From Bacteroidetes bacterium HGW-Bacteroidetes-7 (GTDB taxonomy: Bacteria; Bacteroidota; Bacteroidia; Bacteroidales; UBA932): DNA of 63,954 nucleotides. Under the pieces are notes generated by a model. That model made no database searches. It was not told the DNA's origin and worked only from the letters and a program-made list of their open reading frames with translations. Made by a program: the position numbers and the translations under genes. The stretch lies in contig PHDA01000015.1 in NCBI GenBank assembly GCA_002842465.1, positions 1 through 63,954 of the forward strand, read 5' to 3'. Shown here piece after piece: positions 53,752 through 63,563 of the stretch (positions are counted from its first letter, which is position 1; every line of letters begins with the position of its first letter).

Positions 53752-54567
53752 ATGTCAGCAGCCAAAACAAAAGCACCTATAGAGACCCCGTTGGACGGCG
53801 GTACATTTATATCATTGCAGAAGAGCTCCGTTGAGGGTGACCTTACGATGGAGTCGAAACTGAATCTGTTATACAAATTACAGCTGGCAGATTCTAAAAT
53901 TGACCAGATTCACCTTTTAAGAGGAGAGCTTCCACTTGAAGTTCAGGATCTTGAAGATGAAATTTTGGGAATGAGGACCCGTGTTGAGAATTTTCAACTT
54001 GAGATTAAAGATATAGAAAAGTCAATTTTACAAAAGAAGCTAGATCTTGAAAACTCAAAATCATTGATTGAAAAGTACACTGGTCAACAAAATAATGTTA
54101 AGAATAACAGAGAATATGACTCATTATCCAAAGAGATAGAGTTTCAAGGACTGGAGGTGCAGCTATCGGAGAAGAGAATTAAGGAGAATACCATTATTCT
54201 TGCCGAGAAAAAAGCAGTTCTTGTTGACACGATTAAAGCTCTTGATGAGAGAGCGCTTGACCTTGAAAATAAGAAAAGAGAATTAGATGCAATAGTTGCC
54301 GAGACTGCAAAAGAGGAGGATGAGCTTATTAAGTTTTCTGAAGATATTCAGTCACAGATTGATGCCCGCCTACTTGCAGCATACAAAAAAGTAAGAACAA
54401 ACGCCAGAAACGGTCTTGCCGTAGTAACAGTAAGGCGTGATGCATGCTCGGGTTGCTTTAATAAAATTCCACCTCAGAGACAGATGGATATTGCCTCAAG
54501 CAAAAAAATTATTGTTTGCGAATACTGCGGCCGCATCTTGGTAAGTGCTGAATTCGAAGGCGAATAA
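53752..54567 (+). CDS. Coiled-coil protein with C4 zinc ribbon
   Basis: Long coiled coil (about 30-205, heptad-like Leu/Ile/Glu/Lys patterns) ending in a zinc ribbon, CSGCFNKIPPQ and CEYCGRILV (CxxC ... CxxC), as in the C4-type zinc ribbon family that travels with Nif3. The start is ATG 53752; a TTG two codons earlier is less likely. The first 30 residues (AKTKAPIETPLDGGTFI) are low-complexity and may not be part of the fold. 271 residues. The Nif3-zinc-ribbon pairing is conserved in Bacteroidota; function unproven, with RNA or tRNA contact a plausible guess. Confidence 0.88.
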   Translation: MSAAKTKAPIETPLDGGTFISLQKSSVEGDLTMESKLNLLYKLQLADSKIDQIHLLRGELPLEVQDLEDEILGMRTRVENFQLEIKDIEKSILQKKLDLENSKSLIEKYTGQQNNVKNNREYDSLSKEIEFQGLEVQLSEKRIKENTIILAEKKAVLVDTIKALDERALDLENKKRELDAIVAETAKEEDELIKFSEDIQSQIDARLLAAYKKVRTNARNGLAVVTVRRDACSGCFNKIPPQRQMDIASSKKIIVCEYCGRILVSAEFEGE

Positions 54568-55767
54568 ATGAGCAGTGTCCCCTATACTATAAGGGAGCTG
54601 TTTTTCAAGCACATAGCACAAACCTCCTCCTCACCTTTAGGTATTGAAATCGAAAGGGCTGAGGGGGTTTTTCTTTATACCCCCGATAATCGCCAAATAC
54701 TGGATTTGGTTTCAGGAGTATCTGTTTCCAACACAGGTCATGGCAATAAGGAGATAATTGAAAGTGTAAAAGCGCAAATTGAGAAGCACATGCACCTGAT
54801 GGTTTATGGAGAAATAATCCAAAGCCCTCAGTCTCAGCATGCCCGTCTGCTTTCAGAACAATTGCCCTCTTCACTCGACTGTATCTATTATGTAAACTCG
54901 GGTAGCGAGGCAAATGAAGCCGCCCTTAAACTTGCAAAAAGACACACGGGAAGAAGGGAGATGATATCTTTTTTTAATTCATACCACGGAAGTACACATG
55001 GTGCATTGAGTGTTATGGGAAACGAAGAGTTTAAAAACTCTTTCCGGCCATTGCTACCCAATGTAAAGCACATTTGCTTTAACAGTTTTGATGATTTAGA
55101 ACAGATTACATCAAAGACTGCCTGCGTAATTGCCGAACCGGTTATGGCTGAGGGAGGTGTAATACTTCCGCAAAGCGGTTATCTGCAGGCGTTAAGGGAA
55201 AGATGTAACCAAACAGGAGCCTTGCTCATTTTTGATGAAATACAAACCGGGTTTGGTAGGACAGGCAAATTATTTGCGTTTCAAAAATACGGAGTCACAC
55301 CAGATATTCTAACTCTTGCCAAAGCACTCGGCGGAGGCATGCCACTTGGAGCAATTGTGGCATCGCAGTCGCTTATGAGGGACTGGCAATCAAATCCGGT
55401 CCTGGGACACATCACCACATTTGGTGGTCACCCTGTCTCATGCGCTGCTGCTCTTGCCTCTCTTAAATTGCTTTTAAAAGAGAGCTGGATTGATGAGGTT
55501 AATGAAAAGAGTGCTATATTTGTAGAAGCGTTAAAGGATCATCCGAAGGTAAAAGAGATAAGAGCCGCAGGCCTGCTGATAGCCGTAGATCTTGTAAATG
55601 AAGAATATGCCAGAAGAGTACTTCCTCTTTTGATAGAAGAAGGTATTCTCAGTGACTGGTTTCTCTTTTGCCCTACTGCCTTCAGGATTGCACCTCCTCT
55701 GATAATTGACAGAGAGCAATCAAAAATGGCTGCTCAAAAGGTAAAAAAGGCGCTTGACAGGTTATAA
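54568..55767 (+). CDS. Class III PLP aminotransferase (acetylornithine/ornithine aminotransferase-like)
   Basis: Fold-type I, class III aminotransferase of 399 residues. PLP is bound by Lys252 in TLAKALGGGMPLGA; Asp223 in IFDEIQTGFGRTGK contacts the pyridine N; the phosphate site is YYVNSGSEANEAA. Substrate specificity (ornithine, acetylornithine, GABA or another omega-amine) cannot be read from sequence. No arginine or proline gene is adjacent; it stands between the zinc-ribbon gene (no gap) and dnaB (16 nt). Confidence 0.9.
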   Translation: MSSVPYTIRELFFKHIAQTSSSPLGIEIERAEGVFLYTPDNRQILDLVSGVSVSNTGHGNKEIIESVKAQIEKHMHLMVYGEIIQSPQSQHARLLSEQLPSSLDCIYYVNSGSEANEAALKLAKRHTGRREMISFFNSYHGSTHGALSVMGNEEFKNSFRPLLPNVKHICFNSFDDLEQITSKTACVIAEPVMAEGGVILPQSGYLQALRERCNQTGALLIFDEIQTGFGRTGKLFAFQKYGVTPDILTLAKALGGGMPLGAIVASQSLMRDWQSNPVLGHITTFGGHPVSCAAALASLKLLLKESWIDEVNEKSAIFVEALKDHPKVKEIRAAGLLIAVDLVNEEYARRVLPLLIEEGILSDWFLFCPTAFRIAPPLIIDREQSKMAAQKVKKALDRL

Positions 55768-55783
55768 TTTGGTATAAAGCTGT

Positions 55784-57283
55784 ATGGCAAGAAAAGTTGG
55801 ACGAGGCAAAGCCTCAGGTGATACAAATCTGGATGTTTTGGGTCTTGAAATGGGAAAGAGACCACCTCAGGCTGTTGATATTGAGGAGGCGGTTCTCGGG
55901 GCTCTCATGCTTGAACCTACTGCCATTACCGACGTTCTTGACATAATCAGCCCGGACTGTTTCTATAAAGAGACCAATAGAAAGATTTTTACAGCAATTT
56001 CTGCACTGGCTGCAAAGCATGCACCGGTAGATATTTTTACCGTATCAGACGAACTTAAGAATTCAGGGGATCTTGAATCTGTAGGCGGAGCATCCTATCT
56101 CAGCCAGCTGAGCATGAAGATTGGTGCTGCAGCACACATCGATTATCACGCTAAGATACTCCTCCAGAAATATATTCAAAGAGAGCTTATCTCAATCTCT
56201 TACGGTGTACAAAAAGATGCATTTGATGATGCTGTCTCGGTAGACGATCTACTTGATACCACCCAACAAAAGATATTTACACTTGCAGACAGAAATATGC
56301 GCAAAGATGCGCAGGTTGTTCAGTATGTAATTAACCAGGCGATTGACGATCTTCAGAAGAATCAGCTCCGTACAGACGGCCTTAGCGGTGTCCCTTCCGG
56401 TTACACCTCTGTTGACAGGGTTACTCTGGGGTGGCAGCCGGCCGATCTTATTATCATAGCAGCACGTCCATCAATGGGTAAAACAGCATTTGTTCTTACA
56501 ATGGCAAGAAATATGGCTGTTGAGCACAAGGTGCCGGTTGCATTTTTCTCTCTTGAGATGTCATCTGTTCAGCTGGTAAAGAGGCTTATGATTAGCGAAA
56601 CCGGTCTGGATGGTGATAAGATTAAAGGTGGTTCAAAATTGAAAGACTATGAATGGGAACAGCTCCACTCAAGGCTTAAGCAGTTGGTAAAGGCTCCACT
56701 GTATATTGATGATACACCATCTCTTTCAATAAACGAACTTAGATCAAAGGCCAGAAAACTTGTTTTGATTCATGGAGTAAAGCTAATTGTTGTTGACTAC
56801 CTGCAGCTTATGACAGGTCCGCCGGAGTTAAGAGGAATGAGAGAGCAGGAGGTTTCTGCAATTTCCAGATCATTAAAGGCTATTGCTAAAGAGTTGGATG
56901 TTCCTGTTATTGCGCTTTCTCAGTTGAGTCGTGCAGTGGAGACGCGTGGAGGCACAAAGAGACCGCAGTTAAGTGACTTGAGAGAATCGGGAGCAATCGA
57001 GCAGGATGCCGATATTGTTGTGTTCATTCACAGACAGGATTACTATAACCTTGGGGATGATAATCCGGCACTTAAGGGAGTATCCGATATCATAATTGCA
57101 AAACACAGAAATGGAGCAGTATGTGATGTTCAGCTTAGATTCAGAAGTTCAGAAGTTAAGTTTACAGACATGACAGACACCTCTCTCTCCAAAGATCCAT
57201 TCACAGGAGGTTTTGAAACATATCCATCTAAGATGAATCAACAGGAATTTATGTCAAATTCAGATTTTGAGAAAGAGTTTTGA
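55784..57283 (+). CDS. dnaB: Replicative DNA helicase
   Basis: Hexameric helicase of the replication fork. N-terminal domain at about 25-125 (AVDIEEAVLGALMLEPTAIT), linker, then the RecA-like core: Walker A ARPSMGKTAF near 226, Walker B LIVVDYLQLM, and the DnaB loop LSQLSRAVETRGGTKRP. 499 residues without intein. Stop overlaps the next gene by one base (TGATG). Confidence 0.98.
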   Translation: MARKVGRGKASGDTNLDVLGLEMGKRPPQAVDIEEAVLGALMLEPTAITDVLDIISPDCFYKETNRKIFTAISALAAKHAPVDIFTVSDELKNSGDLESVGGASYLSQLSMKIGAAAHIDYHAKILLQKYIQRELISISYGVQKDAFDDAVSVDDLLDTTQQKIFTLADRNMRKDAQVVQYVINQAIDDLQKNQLRTDGLSGVPSGYTSVDRVTLGWQPADLIIIAARPSMGKTAFVLTMARNMAVEHKVPVAFFSLEMSSVQLVKRLMISETGLDGDKIKGGSKLKDYEWEQLHSRLKQLVKAPLYIDDTPSLSINELRSKARKLVLIHGVKLIVVDYLQLMTGPPELRGMREQEVSAISRSLKAIAKELDVPVIALSQLSRAVETRGGTKRPQLSDLRESGAIEQDADIVVFIHRQDYYNLGDDNPALKGVSDIIIAKHRNGAVCDVQLRFRSSEVKFTDMTDTSLSKDPFTGGFETYPSKMNQQEFMSNSDFEKEF

Positions 57284-58116
57284 TGAAAATTAAGATACTG
57301 TTAGCGATATCGCTTTTTTCAATTTCCCTCTTTGCAGCGGTAAAAGTTAAACCCTGCACCCCCGTTAAAGATGTTCCCGAACATTTGAGAGCGTATGATC
57401 ATGGTGAAAATCTGGTATATGTTATTAATTACAGGTGGGGAGTTATTAATACAGATGTAGGGGAGGCTGCTGTCAACCTTACTAAGAAACGACATCCCAA
57501 TGGAGAGGAGTATTTTCACTCTGTCATCACAGGAATAACATATAAATTTTACGATGTATTCTTTAAGGTCAGAGACCTTTTTGAATCAAAATTCAGCACA
57601 AAAAACGGCAGACCATTCTATTTTCACAGAGATATTCATGAAGGGAAGTACACTATGAAAAACACCTTCCATTTTCAGCCCGACTACACCATCAAGGCAA
57701 AGGTCGAAAGGAAAACAGATCCTGTCATTGATACGGTACTTGTGGGCAGAGAGTGTACTTTTGATCTTGTGTCGCTCTTCTATTTTTCCAGAAATATCGA
57801 TTTTTCTAACATTCCTGCCGGGGTTGAACAGCCAATCTCTTTTGCGATTGATAACGAAGTATTCGAACTCTACTATCGCCTTATTGGTCCAGAGGTAAAA
57901 AGAATTCCCGGACTTGGCCAATACAAAACACTAAAATTTGCAGCCAGGGTTGTTGCCGGAGAGGTATTTTCCGGTAAGGATGAGTTGATAATCTGGGTAA
58001 CAGATGACAGAAACAGAGTGCCATTAATGTTTGAGACTCCTATTAAGATGGGCCGTGTAATAGGCAGACTCAGTAGTTTTAAAAATCTTAAACACCCAAT
58101 GATAAGCAAAATATAA
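57283..58116 (+). CDS. DUF3108 domain protein, secreted
   Basis: A 277-residue protein with a signal peptide (KIKILLAISLFSISLFAA). ATG 57283 overlaps the dnaB stop. Body motifs of the family: ENLVYVINYRWGVINTDVGE at the start and ELIIWVTDDRNRVPLMFETP at the end. Beta-rich envelope protein of unknown role. Stop overlaps rseC start by one base. Confidence 0.88.
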   Translation: MKIKILLAISLFSISLFAAVKVKPCTPVKDVPEHLRAYDHGENLVYVINYRWGVINTDVGEAAVNLTKKRHPNGEEYFHSVITGITYKFYDVFFKVRDLFESKFSTKNGRPFYFHRDIHEGKYTMKNTFHFQPDYTIKAKVERKTDPVIDTVLVGRECTFDLVSLFYFSRNIDFSNIPAGVEQPISFAIDNEVFELYYRLIGPEVKRIPGLGQYKTLKFAARVVAGEVFSGKDELIIWVTDDRNRVPLMFETPIKMGRVIGRLSSFKNLKHPMISKI

Positions 58117-58544
58117 TGACAAATAAATCAGATTATATAGATCACGAAGGTGTCGTATTATCAATCGATAATGAATTTATTGCGGTTGAAATATTAAACA
58201 AATCAGCATGTGCGTCCTGCCATGCCAAATCGGCATGTTCGCTCGGAGATGTAAAAGCAAAGATCATTGAAGTAGAGAATAATTTCAAAGATATTTACGA
58301 GACCGGAGAGAGGGTGAATGTAAAACTAAAGAAAACTCTGGGATACAGGGCTCTTTGGATTTCCTATGTAATTCCTCTTGTAATCCTCCTTGTTTTATTA
58401 GCATCTTTGACCTCCGCCGGAGCATCCGAACCCCTTACAGGACTTACGATTATTGGTGGAATCGCTCTTTATTATTTTATAATATGGCTGTTAAAAGACA
58501 GACTAAAGAGAGAGTTTATATTTATGATAGAAAAACTTAAATAA
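58116..58544 (+). CDS. RseC/MucC family protein (SoxR-reducing system component)
   Basis: Small membrane protein of 142 residues. The N-terminus has the Cys pattern CASCHAKSAC (CxxCxxxxxC, redox or Fe-S ligand in the family), followed by two membrane segments (ALWISYVIPLVILLVLLASL and LTIIGGIALYYFIIWLL). RseC homologues are commonly linked to rnf genes; in E. coli the Rnf-like Rsx complex and RseC keep SoxR reduced. It sits 3 nt before rnfB, so it is in the Rnf transcript and may help Rnf maturation. It is not part of a SoxR system here, as no soxR is seen. Confidence 0.9.
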   Translation: MTNKSDYIDHEGVVLSIDNEFIAVEILNKSACASCHAKSACSLGDVKAKIIEVENNFKDIYETGERVNVKLKKTLGYRALWISYVIPLVILLVLLASLTSAGASEPLTGLTIIGGIALYYFIIWLLKDRLKREFIFMIEKLK

Positions 58545-58547
58545 TTG

Positions 58548-59408
58548 ATGACTACTACTATTCTTTTTACAGTTGTCAGCCTGAGTGTTCTGGGCCTTAT
58601 TCTGGCTCTGATTCTCTATTTGGTTGCTCAAAAATTTAAAGTTGAGGAGGATCCTCGTATAGATGATGTAGAGGCAATATTGCCTGGAGCAAACTGTGGA
58701 GGCTGCGGATATGCCGGCTGCCGCGCCTTTGCTGAAGGGTGCGTTAAGGCAGATAATCTTGATTCGCTTTATTGCCCTGTTGGAGGTAATGACACAATGA
58801 AGAGCGTTGCTTCATACCTGGGAATGGAGGTTGCAGAAAAGGCACCGCAGGTTGCAGTTGTAAGGTGCAACGGGAACTGTGATTCAAGGCCAAAAACTAA
58901 TCACTACGACGGGTACTCATCTTGTGCAGTAATGGCTTCGCTTTATGCCGGAGATACTGCCTGCAGCTTTGGTTGTCTGGGGCAGGGAGATTGTGTGGTG
59001 GTTTGCAACTTTGATGCTATTGTGATGGATCCGCGAACAGGTTTGCCTGATGTAGATCAGGATAAATGTACTGCCTGCGGAGCATGTGTTAAAGCATGTC
59101 CAAAATTTATCATAGAGCTAAGGAATAAGGGGCCTAAAAACAGAAGAATCTTTGTATCGTGCATAAACAAAGATAAAGGTGGTGTGGCTAAAAAAGCTTG
59201 TGCAGTCGCCTGCATAGGTTGCTTCAAATGCCAGAAAGTTTGCCCTTTTGACGCAATTACAATGTCTAATAATCTTGCATATATAGATTATAACAAATGT
59301 AAGCTTTGCAGAAAATGTGTAACAGAGTGTCCGACACACGCCATCTGGGAGGTTAACTTTCCTGTAAGAGTACCAAAGAAAGAGGAAGAACCAGTTGTAG
59401 AACAGTAA
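58548..59408 (+). CDS. rnfB: Rnf complex subunit RnfB (ferredoxin subunit)
   Basis: Electron-entry subunit of the Na+/H+-translocating ferredoxin:NAD+ oxidoreductase. One N-terminal membrane segment, then the CGGCGYAGCRAFAEGC cluster motif, then several ferredoxin-type [4Fe-4S] motifs: CTACGACVKACP, CIGCFKCQKVCP and CKLCRKCVTECP. 286 residues with a Glu/Val tail. Start is ATG 58548 (a TTG precedes). First gene of rnfBCDGEA. Confidence 0.95.
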   Translation: MTTTILFTVVSLSVLGLILALILYLVAQKFKVEEDPRIDDVEAILPGANCGGCGYAGCRAFAEGCVKADNLDSLYCPVGGNDTMKSVASYLGMEVAEKAPQVAVVRCNGNCDSRPKTNHYDGYSSCAVMASLYAGDTACSFGCLGQGDCVVVCNFDAIVMDPRTGLPDVDQDKCTACGACVKACPKFIIELRNKGPKNRRIFVSCINKDKGGVAKKACAVACIGCFKCQKVCPFDAITMSNNLAYIDYNKCKLCRKCVTECPTHAIWEVNFPVRVPKKEEEPVVEQ

Positions 59409-59422
59409 ATTATAAATCTGAT

Positions 59423-60760
59423 ATGAGCAGAACTTTTTCAACAGGGGGTATTCATCCCCACGACCATAAGATATCAGTCAACGCTTCAATTGAGGATTTT
59501 CCGCTGATGGATATGGCATATATCTCTGTTTCCCAACATCTGGGAGCACCGGCAGAACCAGTTGTAGCCAAGGGTGACCAGGTGAAGGTGGGTCAGCTGA
59601 TTGCCAAGGCATCAGGTTTTATTTCGGCAAATATTCACTCCTCTGTTTCGGGGACAGTTACGGCAGTAGAACCTCTGCCCGATATCTCCGGAAACCTTAT
59701 TAACCACATTGTAATAAAGGTTGAGGGTGATGAATGGGAGGAGTCAATTGATCGTTCACCTGAGATTGCTAAAGAGATTAAGGCTTCTCCAAAAGAGATA
59801 ATTGACATAATAGCAAAATCGGGAATCGTAGGATTGGGCGGAGCTGCCTTTCCAACCCACATCAAACTATCTCCACCTCCGGGAAAGACTGCAGAATTTC
59901 TGTTGATTAACGGAGCAGAGTGTGAACCATATCTAACATCAGACTACAGGGTAATGCTTGAGTACCCCGAGCAGATGCTCATTGGTACCAAGATAATGAT
60001 GATGGCACTTGGAGTTGCAAAGGCATATATTGGTATAGAAGAGAATAAACCTAAGGCATTAAAGCTTCTGAAGAAGATTGCTTCAATGAGCTATAAAGAT
60101 ATTAAGGTTGTTTCACTAAAAAAGAGATATCCGCAAGGGGGTGAAAAACAGTTAATTGACGCAATACTTCATCGCCAGGTTCCATCAATGGGTTTACCAA
60201 TTGATGTGGGGGTTGTTGTGCAGAATGTTGGAACTGCATTTGCTGTTTATGAGGCTGTTCAGAAGAACAAACCTTTATTTGACGGAATTGTGACAGTTAC
60301 CGGCGGTTGTATGACAGAGCAGAGAAACTTCCGATTGAGGGTGGGCACAAACTTCGAAAGAATAATGTTTGCAATAGGTGGTTTCCCAAAAGATGCAGTA
60401 AAGCTTATCAGTGGAGGCCCAATGATGGGAAAGGCTATTTCAAGAATGGATGCAGCAACTGTAAAAAGCACATCGGCGCTACTACTGCTTACAGATGAGG
60501 AGACAAGAAGAGGTGAAGAGGGTAACTGTATAAGATGTGCCAAATGTGTAGATGCTTGCCCGATGGGTCTTGAGCCATACCTCCTGAACCGACTGGCAAG
60601 AGCCAGCCGTATTGATGACCTTGAAACCAATCTTATTCAGGATTGTATTGAGTGCGGATGCTGTTTCTACAGCTGCCCTTCGAATATTCCTTTGCTTGAT
60701 ACCATAAGGCTTGCAAAGGGACAGGTTTTGAGAATAATTAGAAGCAGACCTAAAAAGTAA
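59423..60760 (+). CDS. rnfC: Rnf complex subunit RnfC
   Basis: Peripheral NADH-site subunit with FMN and Fe-S clusters. Rossmann-like and SLBB regions: GIVGLGGAAFPTHIKL, LLINGAECEPYLTSDYR, YPQGGEKQLIDAIL; ferredoxin motifs CIRCAKCVDACPMGLEP and CIECGCCFYSCPSNIP. 445 residues, typical. 14 nt after rnfB. Confidence 0.96.
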   Translation: MSRTFSTGGIHPHDHKISVNASIEDFPLMDMAYISVSQHLGAPAEPVVAKGDQVKVGQLIAKASGFISANIHSSVSGTVTAVEPLPDISGNLINHIVIKVEGDEWEESIDRSPEIAKEIKASPKEIIDIIAKSGIVGLGGAAFPTHIKLSPPPGKTAEFLLINGAECEPYLTSDYRVMLEYPEQMLIGTKIMMMALGVAKAYIGIEENKPKALKLLKKIASMSYKDIKVVSLKKRYPQGGEKQLIDAILHRQVPSMGLPIDVGVVVQNVGTAFAVYEAVQKNKPLFDGIVTVTGGCMTEQRNFRLRVGTNFERIMFAIGGFPKDAVKLISGGPMMGKAISRMDAATVKSTSALLLLTDEETRRGEEGNCIRCAKCVDACPMGLEPYLLNRLARASRIDDLETNLIQDCIECGCCFYSCPSNIPLLDTIRLAKGQVLRIIRSRPKK

Positions 60761-60772
60761 CAGATAATCTTT

Positions 60773-61774
60773 ATGAAAAAACTATTAGTATCACCTGCTC
60801 CGCATATTCACGGCAAGGATAGTACCCAGGGGTTAATGAGAGATGTGATAATTGCACTCTCTCCTTCACTTATGGTTTCTATCTACTTCTTCGGCTTCTC
60901 TGCCATAAAGTTGGCATTTATTGGAGCAATGACCTGCCTGCTGGTTGAATTTGCCATACAGAAGTATATTATAAAGGGAAAAGTAACAGTTAATGACTAC
61001 TCAGCAGCCCTGACCGGGTTGCTTCTTGCCCTCAATCTGCCGCCTAACTCACCGGGATGGGTTGTCTTTATTGGTGCGGTAGTTGCCATTGGAGTGGCCA
61101 AAATGAGTTTTGGCGGAATCGGACAGAACCTCTTTAATCCGGCACTTGTGGGACGTGTGTTCCTGCTTGTCTCTTTTCCTGTTATTATGACAGATTGGAC
61201 AATTCCTGAATCATGGTTCCGTGAAGGTATTGACGCTACTTCGGGTGCCACTGCACTTTCAATAGTCAAGGAGGGTCTTTCCAAGGGGATGACAATGGAT
61301 CAAATTTTTGAAGCGAACAACTTCTCTTATGCAGAGATGCTCTTCAGTAAAATTGGCGGATCTGTGGGAGAGGTATCTGCCCTGGCGCTGCTGGTAGGAC
61401 TGGTATATCTGCTTATAAGAAAAGTAATAAGACCGCACATTCCACTTTCAATTATAGGTTCTGTGATGGTTCTATCGGGAATTTTCTGGATAATTGATCC
61501 AACCCATAATCCTGACCCAATATTTACTATACTTACTGGAGGTCTTCTTATCGGTTCTATTTTCATGGCAACAGATTATGTGACATCGCCAATGAGTACA
61601 AAGGGAATGATAATCTTTGGTGTAGGCATTGGAGTAATTACAGTTCTCATCAGAAATTTTGGAGCATACCCGGAAGGTATTTCGTTTGCAATCCTCATTA
61701 TGAATGCAACAGTTCCTCTTCTGAATAATTTTTACAAACCAAAAAGATTTGGTAAGGAGGTGAAGAATGGCTAA
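60773..61774 (+). CDS. rnfD: Rnf complex subunit RnfD
   Basis: Membrane subunit with covalently bound FMN. Thr160 in DATSGATALS is the predicted FMN attachment site (consensus SGAT). About nine membrane segments; MKKLLVSPAPHIHGKDSTQG at the start is typical. 333 residues. Overlaps rnfG by 8 bp. Confidence 0.96.
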   Translation: MKKLLVSPAPHIHGKDSTQGLMRDVIIALSPSLMVSIYFFGFSAIKLAFIGAMTCLLVEFAIQKYIIKGKVTVNDYSAALTGLLLALNLPPNSPGWVVFIGAVVAIGVAKMSFGGIGQNLFNPALVGRVFLLVSFPVIMTDWTIPESWFREGIDATSGATALSIVKEGLSKGMTMDQIFEANNFSYAEMLFSKIGGSVGEVSALALLVGLVYLLIRKVIRPHIPLSIIGSVMVLSGIFWIIDPTHNPDPIFTILTGGLLIGSIFMATDYVTSPMSTKGMIIFGVGIGVITVLIRNFGAYPEGISFAILIMNATVPLLNNFYKPKRFGKEVKNG

Positions 61775-62366
61775 AAGTTCAACTTTGAAAAATATGGTAA
61801 TGACCCTCTCTGCCGTAACTTTAATTGCATCGGCACTTCTTGGAGGAGTTTACGCACTAACAAAGGGTCCGATAGACCTTGCGATGGCTGCAAAAACAAA
61901 TAATGCAATTGCAAGTGTATCTCCTGAATTTGATAATGACCCTTCGGCCGAGATGTTTCTTGTAGAGAGCGCAGGAAAAAGTTATAAAGTTTACCCGGCA
62001 AAAATAGCTGGTAACGCTGTGGGCTTTGCTATTGAGACATATGCATCGGGTTTTGGAGGGAGAATTGCTCTAATAGTAGGTTTTAATGTGGACGGGACTA
62101 TCAAGAATATTTCAGTGCTGTCTCATGCCGAAACTCCGGGACTAGGGGATAAAATTGAGCCTTCAAAAAGCAGCTTTAGTACTCAATTCGAGGGGAAAGA
62201 CCCTCAGAATTTCAAATTAATTGTAAAAAAAGATGGTGGTGATGTTGATGCTATTACTGCTTCGACAATTACCTCAAGGGCTTACTGTGATGCGGTAACA
62301 TCTGCATGGGAGGTTTTTAAGCTATGTTCAATCCAAAAATCAGAGGAGGAGAAGGCAAATGAGTAA
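61767..62366 (+). CDS. rnfG: Rnf complex subunit RnfG
   Basis: Periplasmic flavoprotein subunit with one N-terminal anchor (MVMTLSAVTLIASALLGGVY). FMN is expected on Thr167 in DAITASTITS; the local motif is T-A-S-T where many RnfG have SGAT, but the Asp, hydroxyl residues and final Thr needed for ApbE-type flavinylation are there. 199 residues. Overlaps rnfD and rnfE by 8 bp each. Confidence 0.94.
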   Translation: MAKSSTLKNMVMTLSAVTLIASALLGGVYALTKGPIDLAMAAKTNNAIASVSPEFDNDPSAEMFLVESAGKSYKVYPAKIAGNAVGFAIETYASGFGGRIALIVGFNVDGTIKNISVLSHAETPGLGDKIEPSKSSFSTQFEGKDPQNFKLIVKKDGGDVDAITASTITSRAYCDAVTSAWEVFKLCSIQKSEEEKANE

Positions 62367-62946
62367 ACTATCATTAATCACCAGAGGTATCTTAAAAGAG
62401 AATCCCATTTTTGTTCTCTTTCTTGGAATGTGTCCTACATTGGGCACAACCACATCGGCAATGAATGGTCTGGGTATGGGTCTGGCCACAACCTTTGTAC
62501 TCATATTGTCAAATATTGTAATTTCATCTATTGCAGGTCTTATCCCAAGCAAAGTCAGGATACCCTCATATATAGTTGTTATTGCGGCATTTGTAACCAT
62601 CCTTCAACTGCTTATGCAGGCATATACTCCCGGCCTTTATGAAACTTTGGGTCTCTTTATACCACTGATTGTTGTAAACTGTATTGTTCTTGGAAGAGCA
62701 GAGGCTTTTGCATCTAAGAATAATATTACAGATTCGGCTATGGATGGAATAGGCATTGGATTAGGCTTTACTCTTGGTCTGACTGTTCTTGGAGCTGTTA
62801 GAGAGTTGCTTGGTAGTGCATCACTCTTTGGAATCAAACTTATTGATGGTGACGGAATGCTTGTATTTGTACTGGCTCCGGGAGCATTTATCGCGCTAGG
62901 TTACCTTTTGGTGCTGTTTAATAAACTTAAAACCAGAATCTCTTAA
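62359..62946 (+). CDS. rnfE: Rnf complex subunit RnfE
   Basis: Integral membrane subunit (about six segments), paralogous to Rnf[21 protein letters not shown] is the diagnostic opening and the second half has [17 protein letters not shown]; the Cys of these two repeats may carry the membrane Fe-S cluster. 195 residues. Confidence 0.96.
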   Translation: MSKLSLITRGILKENPIFVLFLGMCPTLGTTTSAMNGLGMGLATTFVLILSNIVISSIAGLIPSKVRIPSYIVVIAAFVTILQLLMQAYTPGLYETLGLFIPLIVVNCIVLGRAEAFASKNNITDSAMDGIGIGLGFTLGLTVLGAVRELLGSASLFGIKLIDGDGMLVFVLAPGAFIALGYLLVLFNKLKTRIS

Positions 62947-62957
62947 TTGATTACAGT

Positions 62958-63557
62958 ATGGAATATATATTAATAATCATTTCGGCAGTATTTGTAAACA
63001 ACATTCTTCTGTCACAGTTTCTGGGAGTCTGCCCGTTTCTTGGAGTATCAAACAAGGTGAGTACTGCTGCCGGAATGTCGGGTGCAGTAACCTTTGTTAT
63101 GGCTGTTGCAACTCTTGTTACATACCTTTTGCAGTACTATGTTCTGGTTCCGCTAGGCATAGAGTTTATGCAGACTGTAACCTTTATTGTGGTAATTGCG
63201 TCGCTTGTTCAGATGGTTGAAATTATCATGAAGAAGGTAAGCCCTGCGCTCTATCAGGCGTTGGGGATATTTCTTCCGCTAATAACTACCAACTGTGCTG
63301 TACTGGGTGTTGCAATTTTGGTGGTGTCAAAAGAGTTTACATTCGGAGGTGATCCTCATATGCTTAATATGGCTCAGGCTGTTGTATTTGCAATAGCAAA
63401 TGCTTTGGGATTCGGTCTGGCAATGATTCTTTTTGCCGGGTTAAGAGAGCAGCTGGAGCTTGCAAATGTGCCTAAGGAATTTAAAGGCACGCCAATTGCA
63501 TTGATAACAGCAGGAATACTTGCTCTTGCATTTATGGGATTTGCAGGTTTAGTTTAA
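62958..63557 (+). CDS. rnfA: Rnf complex subunit RnfA
   Basis: Membrane partner of Rnf[21 protein letters not shown] at the start and [14 protein letters not shown] in the middle are diagnostic. 199 residues, six segments. Last rnf gene, giving the order B-C-D-G-E-A. Confidence 0.97.
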   Translation: MEYILIIISAVFVNNILLSQFLGVCPFLGVSNKVSTAAGMSGAVTFVMAVATLVTYLLQYYVLVPLGIEFMQTVTFIVVIASLVQMVEIIMKKVSPALYQALGIFLPLITTNCAVLGVAILVVSKEFTFGGDPHMLNMAQAVVFAIANALGFGLAMILFAGLREQLELANVPKEFKGTPIALITAGILALAFMGFAGLV

Positions 63558-63563
63558 TTGGTT

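Noticed and set aside
55784-57283. Possible intein in dnaB
   Set aside because: The protein is 499 residues with Walker A and B at normal spacing; no insertion.
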